Below are positions 1 to 6,159 of a stretch of DNA of 6,420 bases, one piece after another; the stretch's first letter is position 1, and every line of letters begins with the position of its first letter. A program made the translations under genes and the position numbers. The DNA comes from Acidobacteriota bacterium (GTDB lineage Bacteria; Acidobacteriota; Terriglobia; Terriglobales; Acidobacteriaceae). The notes below the pieces were generated by a model that saw nothing but the letters and a program-made list of their open reading frames with translations, made no database searches and was not told the origin of the DNA. The stretch covers positions 1 through 6,420 of the forward strand of contig QHZX01000027.1 in assembly GCA_003224835.1 (NCBI GenBank), given 5' to 3'.

Positions 1-1520
1 TGTCGCCGTTTCAGCACGGGGAGGTTTTCGTTACCGACGACGGCGCGGAAACGGACCTCGACCTCGGGCATTACGAGCGCTTCACCCACGCCAGACTCTC
101 TCGCGACAACAACTGGACGACCGGCCGTATTTACGAGCAGATTATTGCCAAAGAACGGCGCGGGGATTATTTGGGCAAAACCGTCCAGGTGATTCCGCAT
201 GTGACTAACGAAATTAAAGCCGCGATGAAAAAAGTCGCGCAGGAAGTTGATGTCGCAATCGTCGAAATTGGCGGCACTGTCGGCGACATTGAATCGTTGC
301 CCTTCATGGAAGCGATCCGGCAAATGCGGCAGGAACTTGGGCGCGAGAATACGCTTTTCATGCACGTTACGCTGGTTCCATTCATCGCCGCCGCGCAAGA
401 GTTAAAAACCAAGCCGACACAGCACTCGGTAAAAGAACTGCTCAGCATTGGAATTCAGCCCGATATTCTGCTTTGTCGGACGGATCGTTTTCTCTCGAAA
501 GACATCAAGAGCAAAATTGCTCTCTTCTGCAACGTTGAAGAGGGCGCGGTCGTCACCGCCAAAGATGTTGCCTCGATTTATGAAGTCCCGCTGGTGTTCT
601 CGCATGAGGGCGTGGACACACTGGTGCTGAAATATTTGCATCTGCAATCGAAAGAACGCGACGTTAAGCAGTGGGAAGAGCTGGTGCACCGGGTTTACAA
701 CCCCAAGGCCGACGTGAACATTGCAATCGTCGGTAAGTATGTAGAGTACGAAGATTCATACAAGTCTCTGAAAGAAGCGTTGGTGCACGGGGCGCTGGCG
801 CACAATTTGAAGCTGCACGTGAGCTGGATCGAAGCGGAAGGTTTGGAAGAAGGCCAGCGTGCTTGTGAGGAGCAGTTGCACGACTTCGACGGAATCCTGG
901 TGCCCGGCGGATTCGGCAAGCGCGGCATTGAAGGAATGCTGCAAGCGATCCGATATGCTCGTGAGCAGAAGGTGCCGTATTTCGGAATCTGCCTGGGGAT
1001 GCAGACAGCGTGCATTGAATTCGCGCGCGACGTATGCGGATTGGCCGAAGCCAATTCCAGCGAGTTCGATCCGGCGACGCCGCATCGAGTTATATACAAG
1101 CTCCGTGAATTGCGCGGGGTTGAGGAACTGGGCGGAACCATGCGGCTGGGGGCGTGGCCCTGCAAGATTGAGCCAGGGACACTGGCGCACAAGATATATG
1201 GACAGACTGAGATCAGCGAACGCCACCGGCATCGTTACGAGTTCAACCGCGAATACGAAGGACCTCTCACTGCCGCAGGGCTGCGCATTTCCGGTTCAAC
1301 GCCCGATGGCACTTACGTAGAGATGATTGAACTGCCCGACCATCCGCACTTCATCGGCTGCCAGTTTCATCCTGAGTTCAAGTCGAAGCCGCTCGAGCCG
1401 CATCCATTATTTAAATCATTCGTTGGGGCGTCGCATGAACACGGACGCGAGCGCGAAGCTAAAAAGCAGGCAGCGGAACTCGAGATGTTTCATCGGCCCC
1501 AAAAAGTGGCGAGCCGGTAA
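1..1520 (+). CDS. pyrG: CTP synthase (glutamine-hydrolysing), 5' end outside the window
   Basis: Makes CTP from UTP, ATP and glutamine in the cytoplasm, the last step of de novo pyrimidine nucleotide synthesis. The frame is open from base 3 (bases 1-2 look like the end of the Met codon of the family motif GTMSP) and reads SPFQHGEVFVTDDGAETDLD, a hallmark of the synthetase domain. By comparison with the E. coli enzyme about 50 N-terminal residues, including the ATP-binding SLGKG loop, are missing to the left. Further synthetase motifs are RRGDYLGKTVQVIPH and EIGGTVGDIES. The C-terminal class I glutaminase domain has the oxyanion loop PGGFGKRG, the nucleophile Cys in GICLGMQ (codon 990-992), and the His/Glu pair in CQFHPEF (codons 1368-1370 and 1374-1376). 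All catalytic residues in view are present. A polar tail of roughly 20 residues extends past the usual end. Stop TAA at 1518-1520. kdsA follows 148 bases later on the same strand, across a repeat. Identification is secure. Confidence 0.98.
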   Translation, partial: SPFQHGEVFVTDDGAETDLDLGHYERFTHARLSRDNNWTTGRIYEQIIAKERRGDYLGKTVQVIPHVTNEIKAAMKKVAQEVDVAIVEIGGTVGDIESLPFMEAIRQMRQELGRENTLFMHVTLVPFIAAAQELKTKPTQHSVKELLSIGIQPDILLCRTDRFLSKDIKSKIALFCNVEEGAVVTAKDVASIYEVPLVFSHEGVDTLVLKYLHLQSKERDVKQWEELVHRVYNPKADVNIAIVGKYVEYEDSYKSLKEALVHGALAHNLKLHVSWIEAEGLEEGQRACEEQLHDFDGILVPGGFGKRGIEGMLQAIRYAREQKVPYFGICLGMQTACIEFARDVCGLAEANSSEFDPATPHRVIYKLRELRGVEELGGTMRLGAWPCKIEPGTLAHKIYGQTEISERHRHRYEFNREYEGPLTAAGLRISGSTPDGTYVEMIELPDHPHFIGCQFHPEFKSKPLEPHPLFKSFVGASHEHGREREAKKQAAELEMFHRPQKVASR

Positions 1521-1525
1521 ACCTA

Positions 1526-1609
1526 AACCACGGAGAGCACAGAGTTACACAGAGAACGACACAGAGCCTCGGTGGGCGTTCGGTGTGTAACTCTGTGTTC
1601 TCTGTGGTT
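1526..1609. repeat. Family A palindromic repeat (CACAGAG type) between pyrG and kdsA
   Basis: Two 26-base arms (1526-1551 and 1584-1609) are complementary at 24 positions. The two exceptions would be G-U pairs if transcribed left to right, so the RNA could form an unbroken 26-bp helix with a 32-base loop. The heptamer CACAGAG occurs at 1538, 1548 and 1560, and its complement CTCTGTG at 1591 and 1600. A second small hairpin, GGTTAAG/CTTAACC with a 3-base loop, overlaps the right end (1606-1622). There is no T-run, so it does not look like an ordinary terminator. The element resembles the 5116-5210 element. Confidence 0.9.
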
Positions 1610-1668
1610 AAGGTTCTTAACCAACCGCTTGCTCCGCGATCTTGCGTGCTCGGCGGTAGAATCTGTCT

Positions 1669-2511
1669 TTGGCAATTTCCTTCCAAATCGAAGGCATCAA
1701 CGTCGGTTCCGGCAATCTGTTCCTCATTGCCGGACCATGCGTCATTGAGAGCGAGAAGCACGCGCTGTTCATGGCCGAAGTGATCAAGGGCGTGACCCGG
1801 TCGCTGAATATCCCGTTTATTTTTAAGGCCTCGTACGACAAAGCCAATCGCACCTCGATTCGCAGCTTTCGTGGACCGGGGCTCGCGGAAGGGCTTCGCA
1901 TTTTAAAAAAAATAAAAGACGAAGTTCACGTGCCAGTGTTGACCGATGTGCACGAAGCAAAGGACGTCCCCAAAGTCGCTGAAGTCGCGGATGTTTTGCA
2001 GATCCCAGCGTTCCTATGCCGTCAGACCGACCTTGTTGTAGCAGCAGGCATGACCGAGCGCGCCGTAAACATAAAAAAGGGACAATTTGTCTCGCCCTGG
2101 GACATGAAGCACATCGTCGAGAAATGCCGCTCCGCGGGGAACGATCGCGTATTCGTGACCGAGCGCGGCGCCAGCTTTGGCTACAACAATCTTGTGGTGG
2201 ACATGCGTTCACTTGCCATCATGCGCAAGTTTGCGCCGGTGGTCTTTGATGCCACTCATTCCGTTCAGCTGCCGTCCGCCTCAGGCGATGGCGACCATGC
2301 GGTGAGCGGCGGCCAACCTGAATTTATTCCTGTGCTGTCGCGGGCCGCAGTTGCAGCCGGTGTTGACGGCGTGTTTATGGAAGTGCACGACAATCCCGCC
2401 GAAGCGAAATCCGATGGTGCCAACGCCCTGCACTCAACTAAATTACGCGGCGTGCTGAAGGAATTATTGGCGGTGCAGAAGGCAGTTGGGGAAGCGCACG
2501 TTACACCTTAG
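1669..2511 (+). CDS. kdsA: 3-deoxy-8-phosphooctulonate synthase (Kdo-8-P synthase), metal-dependent class
   Basis: Condenses phosphoenolpyruvate with arabinose 5-phosphate to give Kdo-8-phosphate, the committed step to the Kdo sugar of lipopolysaccharide, in the cytoplasm. The 280-residue protein has the TIM-barrel DAHP-synthase-family motifs: LIAGPCVIES (residues 19-28), FKASYDKANRTSIRSFRGPG (52-71), TDVHE (92-96), IPAFLCRQTDL (112-122), KKGQFVSPWD (136-145), GASFGYNNLVVDMR (167-180), FDATHSVQLP (193-202) and GVFMEVH (234-240). Cys24, His197, Glu238 and Asp249 match the metal ligands of the Aquifex enzyme. The E. coli metal-free class has Asn where Cys24 stands. An in-frame stop at 1657-1659 limits the N-terminus, leaving TTG at 1669 (or CTG at 1663) as the only reasonable start, with no clear Shine-Dalgarno sequence. 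Length is normal. It lies downstream of pyrG, which supplies the CTP that later activates Kdo. Confidence 0.96.
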   Translation: MAISFQIEGINVGSGNLFLIAGPCVIESEKHALFMAEVIKGVTRSLNIPFIFKASYDKANRTSIRSFRGPGLAEGLRILKKIKDEVHVPVLTDVHEAKDVPKVAEVADVLQIPAFLCRQTDLVVAAGMTERAVNIKKGQFVSPWDMKHIVEKCRSAGNDRVFVTERGASFGYNNLVVDMRSLAIMRKFAPVVFDATHSVQLPSASGDGDHAVSGGQPEFIPVLSRAAVAAGVDGVFMEVHDNPAEAKSDGANALHSTKLRGVLKELLAVQKAVGEAHVTP

Positions 2512-2555
2512 TCATAATCCTGCTACCATTCCCACGCCCGGTTCATCTCATTCCC

Positions 2556-3725
2556 ATGCACATTCTCGCCCTGATAGCGGGAGTCGCGATCATCCTGACC
2601 GTCCTGCTGGATGCATTCGAAACGGTCGTTCTGCCACGGCGGGTGCAGCGGCATTTCCGGATCACGATTCTGTTCTACCGCAATACCTGGGCGCCATATG
2701 CGAAGCTGGCGAGCCACATTAAATCGCAGACCCGGCGCGAAACTGTGCTCGGATATTTCGGGCCGCTTTCGATGATTGCATTGCTCATAATCTGGGCCTG
2801 CTCGCTGATCTTTGCCTTCGCGTTGCTGCAGTATGCAGGCGGCGAACACCTGTCATTAAGCAACCAGCCGATCAATTTCCGCCTTTTGCTCTATCACAGC
2901 GGGGAGACTTTCTTTACGCTCGGCTACGGCGACATTACCCCAGCGTCGTACTACTCGAGGGTATTATCTGTCCTTGAAGCGGGGATGGGCTTCGGCTTTT
3001 TGGCGATTGTGATCGGCTACTTGCCGACGATCTATTCAGCTTTCTCTCGGCGGGAAATTGAAATTTCGCTGCTCGATGCGCGAGCCGGTTCGCCTCCCAG
3101 CGCGGCCGAGTTGCTCACGCGGGCCGTGGATAGCCTTGATGCGGGCACGCTCGACCGGCTCTTCCATGATTGGGAACGATGGGCGGCTGAAGTCCTGGAA
3201 AGCCATCTTTCATATCCAGTGTTGAGTTTTTATCGTTCTCAGCACAGCAATCAATCCTGGCTAGGCGCTCTGACCGTGATTTTGGATGCCACGGCGCTGG
3301 TCATTACCGGGATCGAAGGCGTGAGTAGCGAGCAGGCGCGTTGGACATTCAAAATGGCACGTCATGCGGTGGTCGATTTGGCTCAGGTGGTGAATGCGCA
3401 CTATGATCCACACGCCCAGGAAAGATTAGGGCCTGTAGATCTGGCGCAGATTCGCGCGCAGCTCGCGGCAAAGGGACTAAAAATGCGACAGGACGCTGAA
3501 GCCGAAGAGAAGTTACACAATATGCGGATGAAGTACGAACCTTATGTCCTGGCGATTGCCAAAACTTTATACATTTCACTGCCGCCGTGGATCCGGCGTG
3601 ACCATATTAAAGATAATTGGGAAGCGGGGCCGTGGGACCGCATGACCCAGGCACAGGCCTTGGGCCGGATTTCGCACGAGCGGCAGGGTGAACGGCAGAG
3701 CGTTACTGTCGACGATCACTTCTGA
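2556..3725 (+). CDS. Potassium-channel-like membrane protein (ion channel pore with a long non-RCK cytoplasmic tail)
   Basis: Probably a K+-selective inner-membrane channel. The 389-residue protein has a hydrophobic segment at about 3-22, a basic stretch at 28-62 expected to be cytoplasmic, a second membrane segment at 70-92, a pore helix near 108-120, the K+ selectivity filter TLGYGD (121-126, in SGETFFTLGYGDITP), and a third membrane segment at 134-158. The filter and its two flanking helices match the two-helix bacterial channel fold (Ion_trans_2 type), with one extra N-terminal helix. The remaining 230 residues are soluble and mostly helical in character. They show no nucleotide-binding GxGxxG of an RCK/TrkA domain and no visible cyclic-nucleotide domain. 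The block SYPVLSFYRSQHSNQSWLGA (219-238) resembles a conserved tail block I recall in similar unnamed channel proteins. The gating ligand is unknown. ATG start without a clear Shine-Dalgarno sequence, 44 bases after kdsA, so possibly co-transcribed. It ends 70 bases from the converging rplS. Confidence 0.88.
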   Translation: MHILALIAGVAIILTVLLDAFETVVLPRRVQRHFRITILFYRNTWAPYAKLASHIKSQTRRETVLGYFGPLSMIALLIIWACSLIFAFALLQYAGGEHLSLSNQPINFRLLLYHSGETFFTLGYGDITPASYYSRVLSVLEAGMGFGFLAIVIGYLPTIYSAFSRREIEISLLDARAGSPPSAAELLTRAVDSLDAGTLDRLFHDWERWAAEVLESHLSYPVLSFYRSQHSNQSWLGALTVILDATALVITGIEGVSSEQARWTFKMARHAVVDLAQVVNAHYDPHAQERLGPVDLAQIRAQLAAKGLKMRQDAEAEEKLHNMRMKYEPYVLAIAKTLYISLPPWIRRDHIKDNWEAGPWDRMTQAQALGRISHERQGERQSVTVDDHF

Positions 3726-3758
3726 TTTGCGCCGCTTCTTTGCGATCTGTTGCGCGCA

Positions 3759-3810
3759 GCCGGTAGTATCTCTACGGCCCAAGCTGCGACGAACTTTATC
3801 GTGTCGCAGC
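3759..3810. terminator. Possible transcription-end hairpins in the convergent channel/rplS gap
   Basis: The 70-base gap between the two converging genes holds an imperfect stem (3759-3766 with 3772-3778, one bulged G). Beside it is a perfect 8-bp stem, GCTGCGAC at 3783-3790 with GTCGCAGC at 3803-3810, enclosing a 12-base loop that contains the rplS stop codon. Neither stem is followed by a T-run on either strand, so intrinsic termination is only a guess. The position is what makes termination plausible. Confidence 0.3.
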
Positions 3811-4167
3811 GGTTGCGTGCTCGCGCTCAACATCTTTCAGGCGGGCCGCTTTGCCGCGAAGATTACGCAAATAATAAAGTTTTGCGCGGCGGACCTTTGA
3901 AGATCGCACAAGCTCAATGCGGTCGATCACCCGTGAACTCACCGGGAAAATGCGCTCCACGCCCTGGCCGAAGCTGATTTTACGGACGGTGAAGCTGGCT
4001 TGCGGCCCACGCGTGCGCGCGAGGACCACGCCTTCGAATGCCTGCAGGCGCTCTTTGTCCCCTTCTTTGATCTTGACGTGAACGCGTATGGTATCGCCCG
4101 CGACGAACTCAGGCAAGTCGGTGCGCTTCGTCTTAGCGAGAAGTTTTTCAATGATTAAGTTCGACAT
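3796..4167 (-). CDS. rplS: 50S ribosomal protein L19
   Basis: Structural protein of the large ribosomal subunit, located at the 30S/50S interface. The 123-residue product shows the L19 pattern along its length: FVAGDTIRVHVKIKEGDKER (residues 21-40), LQAFEGVVLARTRG, SFTVRKISFGQGVERIFP, and the basic C-terminal block KVRRAKLYYLRNLRGKAARL. It is slightly longer than the common 115 or so residues because of a tail ending in EHATAATR. ATG start at 4167-4165, with GAGAGGA upstream as a good ribosome-binding site. This is the only gene in the window with a convincing one. It is the last gene of the operon, 133 bases after trmD. The TAA stop lies in the loop of a hairpin. Confidence 0.98.
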   Translation of the reverse strand: MSNLIIEKLLAKTKRTDLPEFVAGDTIRVHVKIKEGDKERLQAFEGVVLARTRGPQASFTVRKISFGQGVERIFPVSSRVIDRIELVRSSKVRRAKLYYLRNLRGKAARLKDVEREHATAATR

Positions 4168-4175
4168 GGTCTTGA

Positions 4176-4202
4176 TCCTCTCAGGGTTTCTATTGAAACC
4201 CT
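4176..4202 (-). promoter_or_regulatory. rplS translation-initiation region: Shine-Dalgarno plus upstream hairpin
   Basis: On the reverse strand GAGAGGA (4182-4176) lies 8 bases before the rplS ATG. Immediately 5' of it is a perfect stem-loop, AGGGTTTC / AATA / GAAACCCT (4202-4183), an 8-bp stem with a 4-base loop abutting the Shine-Dalgarno sequence. No T-run follows, so it is not a terminator. It could insulate the ribosome-binding site from upstream structure, or act as a leader element for L19 control. That role is inference. Confidence 0.6.
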
Positions 4203-4208
4203 ACCAAC

Positions 4209-4297
4209 TTGTCATTCCGAGTGGCTTTAGCCACGAGGAACCTATTTTTCGCGCCGGCAAAGTAGGCTCTCAGGGCTGAAGTCCTTCGGAATGACAA
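4209..4297. repeat. Family C palindromic repeat (GTCATTCCGAG type) between trmD and rplS
   Basis: The perfect inverted ends TTGTCATTCCGA (4209-4220) and TCGGAATGACAA (4286-4297) enclose a smaller hairpin, GTGGC-TTTA-GCCAC (4221-4234), followed by GAGGAACCTA. The layout of GTCATTCCGAG and GAGGAACC around a short stem is a form of dispersed repeat I recall from acidobacterial genomes. No coding potential and no target duplication are visible. It ends 3 bases before the trmD stop codon. Confidence 0.85.
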
Positions 4298-4300
4298 CTC

Positions 4301-5107
4301 TTATCTTTTCACTTCGCCCGCAACCTCTGCGAGTAGATCTTTATCTTCTTTGCTCAACTTTACCTGATCCAAAAGATCAGGGCGGTTTTGCAATGTTTTT
4401 TCCAATGCTGAACGGCGGCGCCAACGCTTGATATCTTCGTGATTCCCGTTCACCAGAACTTCTGGGACCTTGATCCCGCGAAAATCCGCAGGACGTGTAA
4501 AGTGCGGATAGTCAAGCAATCCGCCGGACGCACAGGTTGAACTTGGCCCACTGGTTTCGCCGAGTTCCGGCCCAGCAAAAAACGATTCCTGCCGCGTCGA
4601 AGCTTCATTTCCGACCGCGCCCGGAATCAGCCGTGCGACTGCATCGATAATCACTGCCGCACCTAATTCGCCGCCGCTCAGAACATAATCGCCGATCGAA
4701 ATTTCGCGATCAGCGAGGTGCGTTCCCACGCGCTCATCGACGCCTTCGTAGCGGCCGCAAATCAGCACCAGCCGTTGCAGCCCTGCTAGCTCAGATGCAA
4801 GCTTCTGATCAAAACGCTTGCCCTGCGCCGAGAGCAGCACGACCGATTGATTCGATGTGACGCGTTCTGCGCGAGGCGCCAGCTTGAACTGCTCGACACA
4901 TTCAAAGATCGGTTCCGGCTTGAGCACCATTCCAGCGCCGCCGCCGAAAGGGCGGTCATCTACTGTGCGATGCCGATCGCGGGTAAACGCCCGCAGATCG
5001 TGAATGTCGATCTTCACCAGCCCGGCTTCGCGCGCCCGGCGAACAATTCCGAAGTCCAGCGGCCCGCGAAAAAAATCCGGGAAGATGGTGATGATGTCAA
5101 TCTGCAC
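4301..5107 (-). CDS. trmD: tRNA (guanine-N1)-methyltransferase TrmD
   Basis: Methylates N1 of G37 next to the anticodon of certain tRNAs using S-adenosylmethionine, which prevents +1 frameshifting. It acts as a dimer with a SPOUT trefoil knot. Visible motifs are IITIFPDFF at the N-terminus, TRDRHRTVDDRPFGGGAGMV, LICGRYEGVDERV, the knot loop SIGDYVLSGGELGAAVIIDA and ARLIPGAVGNEAS, then GLLDYPHFTRP with the catalytic-type Asp (codon 4511-4513), and the tRNA-binding C-terminal domain with VLVNGNHEDIKRWRRR. An 18-residue stretch before GLLD is extra compared with E. coli. The start chosen is GTG at 5107-5105 (268 residues, MQIDIITIFP), because homologues begin there. A GTG at 5131 would add eight residues encoded by the adjacent repeat. 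No good Shine-Dalgarno sequence precedes either. Family assignment is secure, the start less so. Confidence 0.97.
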   Translation of the reverse strand: MQIDIITIFPDFFRGPLDFGIVRRAREAGLVKIDIHDLRAFTRDRHRTVDDRPFGGGAGMVLKPEPIFECVEQFKLAPRAERVTSNQSVVLLSAQGKRFDQKLASELAGLQRLVLICGRYEGVDERVGTHLADREISIGDYVLSGGELGAAVIIDAVARLIPGAVGNEASTRQESFFAGPELGETSGPSSTCASGGLLDYPHFTRPADFRGIKVPEVLVNGNHEDIKRWRRRSALEKTLQNRPDLLDQVKLSKEDKDLLAEVAGEVKR

Positions 5108-5115
5108 AAAATCTT

Positions 5116-5210
5116 TAACCACAGAGGGCACAGAGTTTCACAGAGGACCACCACGGAGGAATTGCATCAATTGCACTTCTCTGTGTTTGCCCTGTGTACC
5201 TCTGTGGTTA
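5116..5210. repeat. Family A palindromic repeat (CACAGAG type) between rimM and trmD
   Basis: The perfect 12-base inverted ends TAACCACAGAGG (5116-5127) and CCTCTGTGGTTA (5199-5210) continue as imperfect arms. CACAGAG recurs at 5120, 5129 and 5139 in the left arm. The complementary CTCTGTG/CCCTGTG recurs at 5179, 5190 and 5200 in the right arm. The outer TAA at 5210-5208 (reverse strand) is the rimM stop codon, and the other end lies 8 bases before the chosen trmD start. The element therefore fills essentially the whole spacer. Confidence 0.9.
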
Positions 5211-5780
5211 GCGCTTTTGCTGTTCTTGCTTCTCTTCGTCCGTCAGCGGAGCGTTTACTTCGAGTAAGCCTGCGGGCAAATTCATTTCGATGCGCTTGTG
5301 CTCGAGATCAGTCTTCACTAGAAATTCCTGCGCGTAAGGAATTTCTAATTCGTTCTTTCCTGATCCAATCACTAGCAGCGGCGCTTCACCCGCACCGAAG
5401 CGTACATCACTTACCAAACCAACTTCACGTCCGCGGTCGAACAACGCGCAACCTACCAGATCGCTTACGTAAGCCGTTCCCGGCTCCAGCTGCGCACGCT
5501 CGCCGATCGGGACTTGCAATTCGTTTCCGACCAACGGCTCGGCATCCGAAATCGAATCGACCCCGGCAAACTTCAGCACCAGCCAATCTTTGTGCGGCCA
5601 GACATTTTCGATCTGCAACTCGCGCCGGGTGCCGTCTTCATTCAGCGCAAAAACCCGCATGCCTGCGTGCAGCCGTCCGGGAATATCGGTGTGCACCTCG
5701 ACGGCAACTTCGCCGTGCCGTCCCTGGGTTTTGACCACGCGCGCCAGAGTAACGAAATCTTTCAAATTCAAACTGGCCAC
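5208..5780 (-). CDS. rimM: Ribosome maturation factor RimM
   Basis: Assists late assembly of the 30S ribosomal head near protein S19. The N-terminal RimM barrel begins DFVTLARVVKTQGRHGEVAV, with the family's G-x-x-G-E signature. The C-terminal PRC-barrel begins near YVSDLVGCALFDRGREVG and ends with IPYAQEFLV and RIEMNLPAGLLEV. The tail DEEKQEQQKR is highly charged. The frame stays open to a TTG at 5816, but the added residues are encoded by a repeat. GTG at 5780-5778 gives 190 residues with a family-like N-terminus. TTG at 5771 or 5765 is also possible. None has a recognisable Shine-Dalgarno sequence. The TAA stop is part of the inverted end of the downstream repeat. Its position between khpA and trmD is the classical one. 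Confidence 0.95.
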   Translation of the reverse strand: MASLNLKDFVTLARVVKTQGRHGEVAVEVHTDIPGRLHAGMRVFALNEDGTRRELQIENVWPHKDWLVLKFAGVDSISDAEPLVGNELQVPIGERAQLEPGTAYVSDLVGCALFDRGREVGLVSDVRFGAGEAPLLVIGSGKNELEIPYAQEFLVKTDLEHKRIEMNLPAGLLEVNAPLTDEEKQEQQKR

Positions 5781-5885
5781 GGATTTGCACAGATCAACAC
5801 GGATTCTAAATGCCAAATCTGAATCGCCTGGATCACGTGGTTTTGTTCTTTCTCAAATCCGTTTAAATCCGCGTTAATCCGTGGC
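5775..5885. repeat. Family B palindromic repeat (ACGGAT type) between khpA and rimM
   Basis: Inverted arms at 5775-5805 and 5855-5885 share a perfect GCCACGGATT end and pair imperfectly inward, several mismatches being of G-U type. ACGGAT/ACAGAT recurs exactly every 10 bases in the left arm (5779, 5789, 5799). ATCCGT/ATCCGC recurs exactly every 10 bases in the right arm (5857, 5867, 5877). The element overlaps the most likely rimM start codon and ends 14 bases before the khpA stop codon. Confidence 0.88.
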
Positions 5886-5899
5886 TGATTTTGAAGTTC

Positions 5900-6151
5900 T
5901 TATTCCAGAATCTCTAACTCGTAGTGCTTGCCGGCCTTCTCACCCGCCGCATGCAGCAGATTTCGCATCGCCCGCGCGATCTTGCCCGACTTTCCGATCA
6001 CGCGACCCATGTCGTCTTCTGCGACCTCGAGCTCGAGCACCAGTTCGCCATCCTCGTCCACTTCTTCGACAATGACTTTGTCGGGCGCGGCGACCAGCGC
6101 CTTGGCAACGTGCTCAATCAAAGCCTTCGGATTGGGAGCCTGGTCAGTCAT
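5900..6151 (-). CDS. khpA: KH-domain RNA-binding protein KhpA
   Basis: A small cytoplasmic RNA-binding protein of 83 residues consisting of a single type II KH domain. Family members bind many RNAs, often with the partner KhpB/Jag. The protein begins MTDQAPNPKALIEHVAKALV, followed by the acidic strand region EEVDEDGELVLELEVA and the nucleic-acid-binding GxxG loop IGKSGKIARAM (GKSG codons at 5995-5984), and ends YELEILE. The ATG at 6151-6149 is chosen. A GTG at 6166 would add five residues encoded partly by the upstream repeat. There is no clear Shine-Dalgarno sequence. The place between the S16 tail and rimM is the standard one in many phyla. Confidence 0.93.
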   Translation of the reverse strand: MTDQAPNPKALIEHVAKALVAAPDKVIVEEVDEDGELVLELEVAEDDMGRVIGKSGKIARAMRNLLHAAGEKAGKHYELEILE

Positions 6152-6159
6152 GCTAAAAG

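Noticed and set aside
1606..1622. Intrinsic terminator after pyrG
   Set aside because: The stem GGTTAAG/CTTAACC is AT-rich and short and has no T-run after it, and kdsA continues on the same strand.
2512..2555. Promoter or ribosome-binding site before the channel gene
   Set aside because: The 44 bases show no convincing -35/-10 pair and no Shine-Dalgarno sequence; nothing can be supported.
167..2849. Numerous open frames of 60-165 codons opposite or overlapping pyrG and kdsA
   Set aside because: They are in other frames of clearly conserved genes, have no recognisable motifs and have compositions typical of shadow translation in GC-rich DNA.
5108..5131. Longer TrmD starting at GTG 5131
   Set aside because: The eight extra residues are mostly encoded by repeat sequence and homologues begin at the IITIFP block; kept only as an alternative.
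5116..5210. CRISPR array or mobile element with target duplications
   Set aside because: The repeated words are only 6-7 bases with 2-5 base gaps and form inverted arms, with no spacers of uniform length. No transposase and no duplicated flanks are visible at any of the repeats.
4847..5734. A 295-codon forward open frame across trmD and rimM
   Set aside because: It runs antisense to two well-conserved genes and through a repeat; its Arg/His/Ser-rich product resembles no protein I know.
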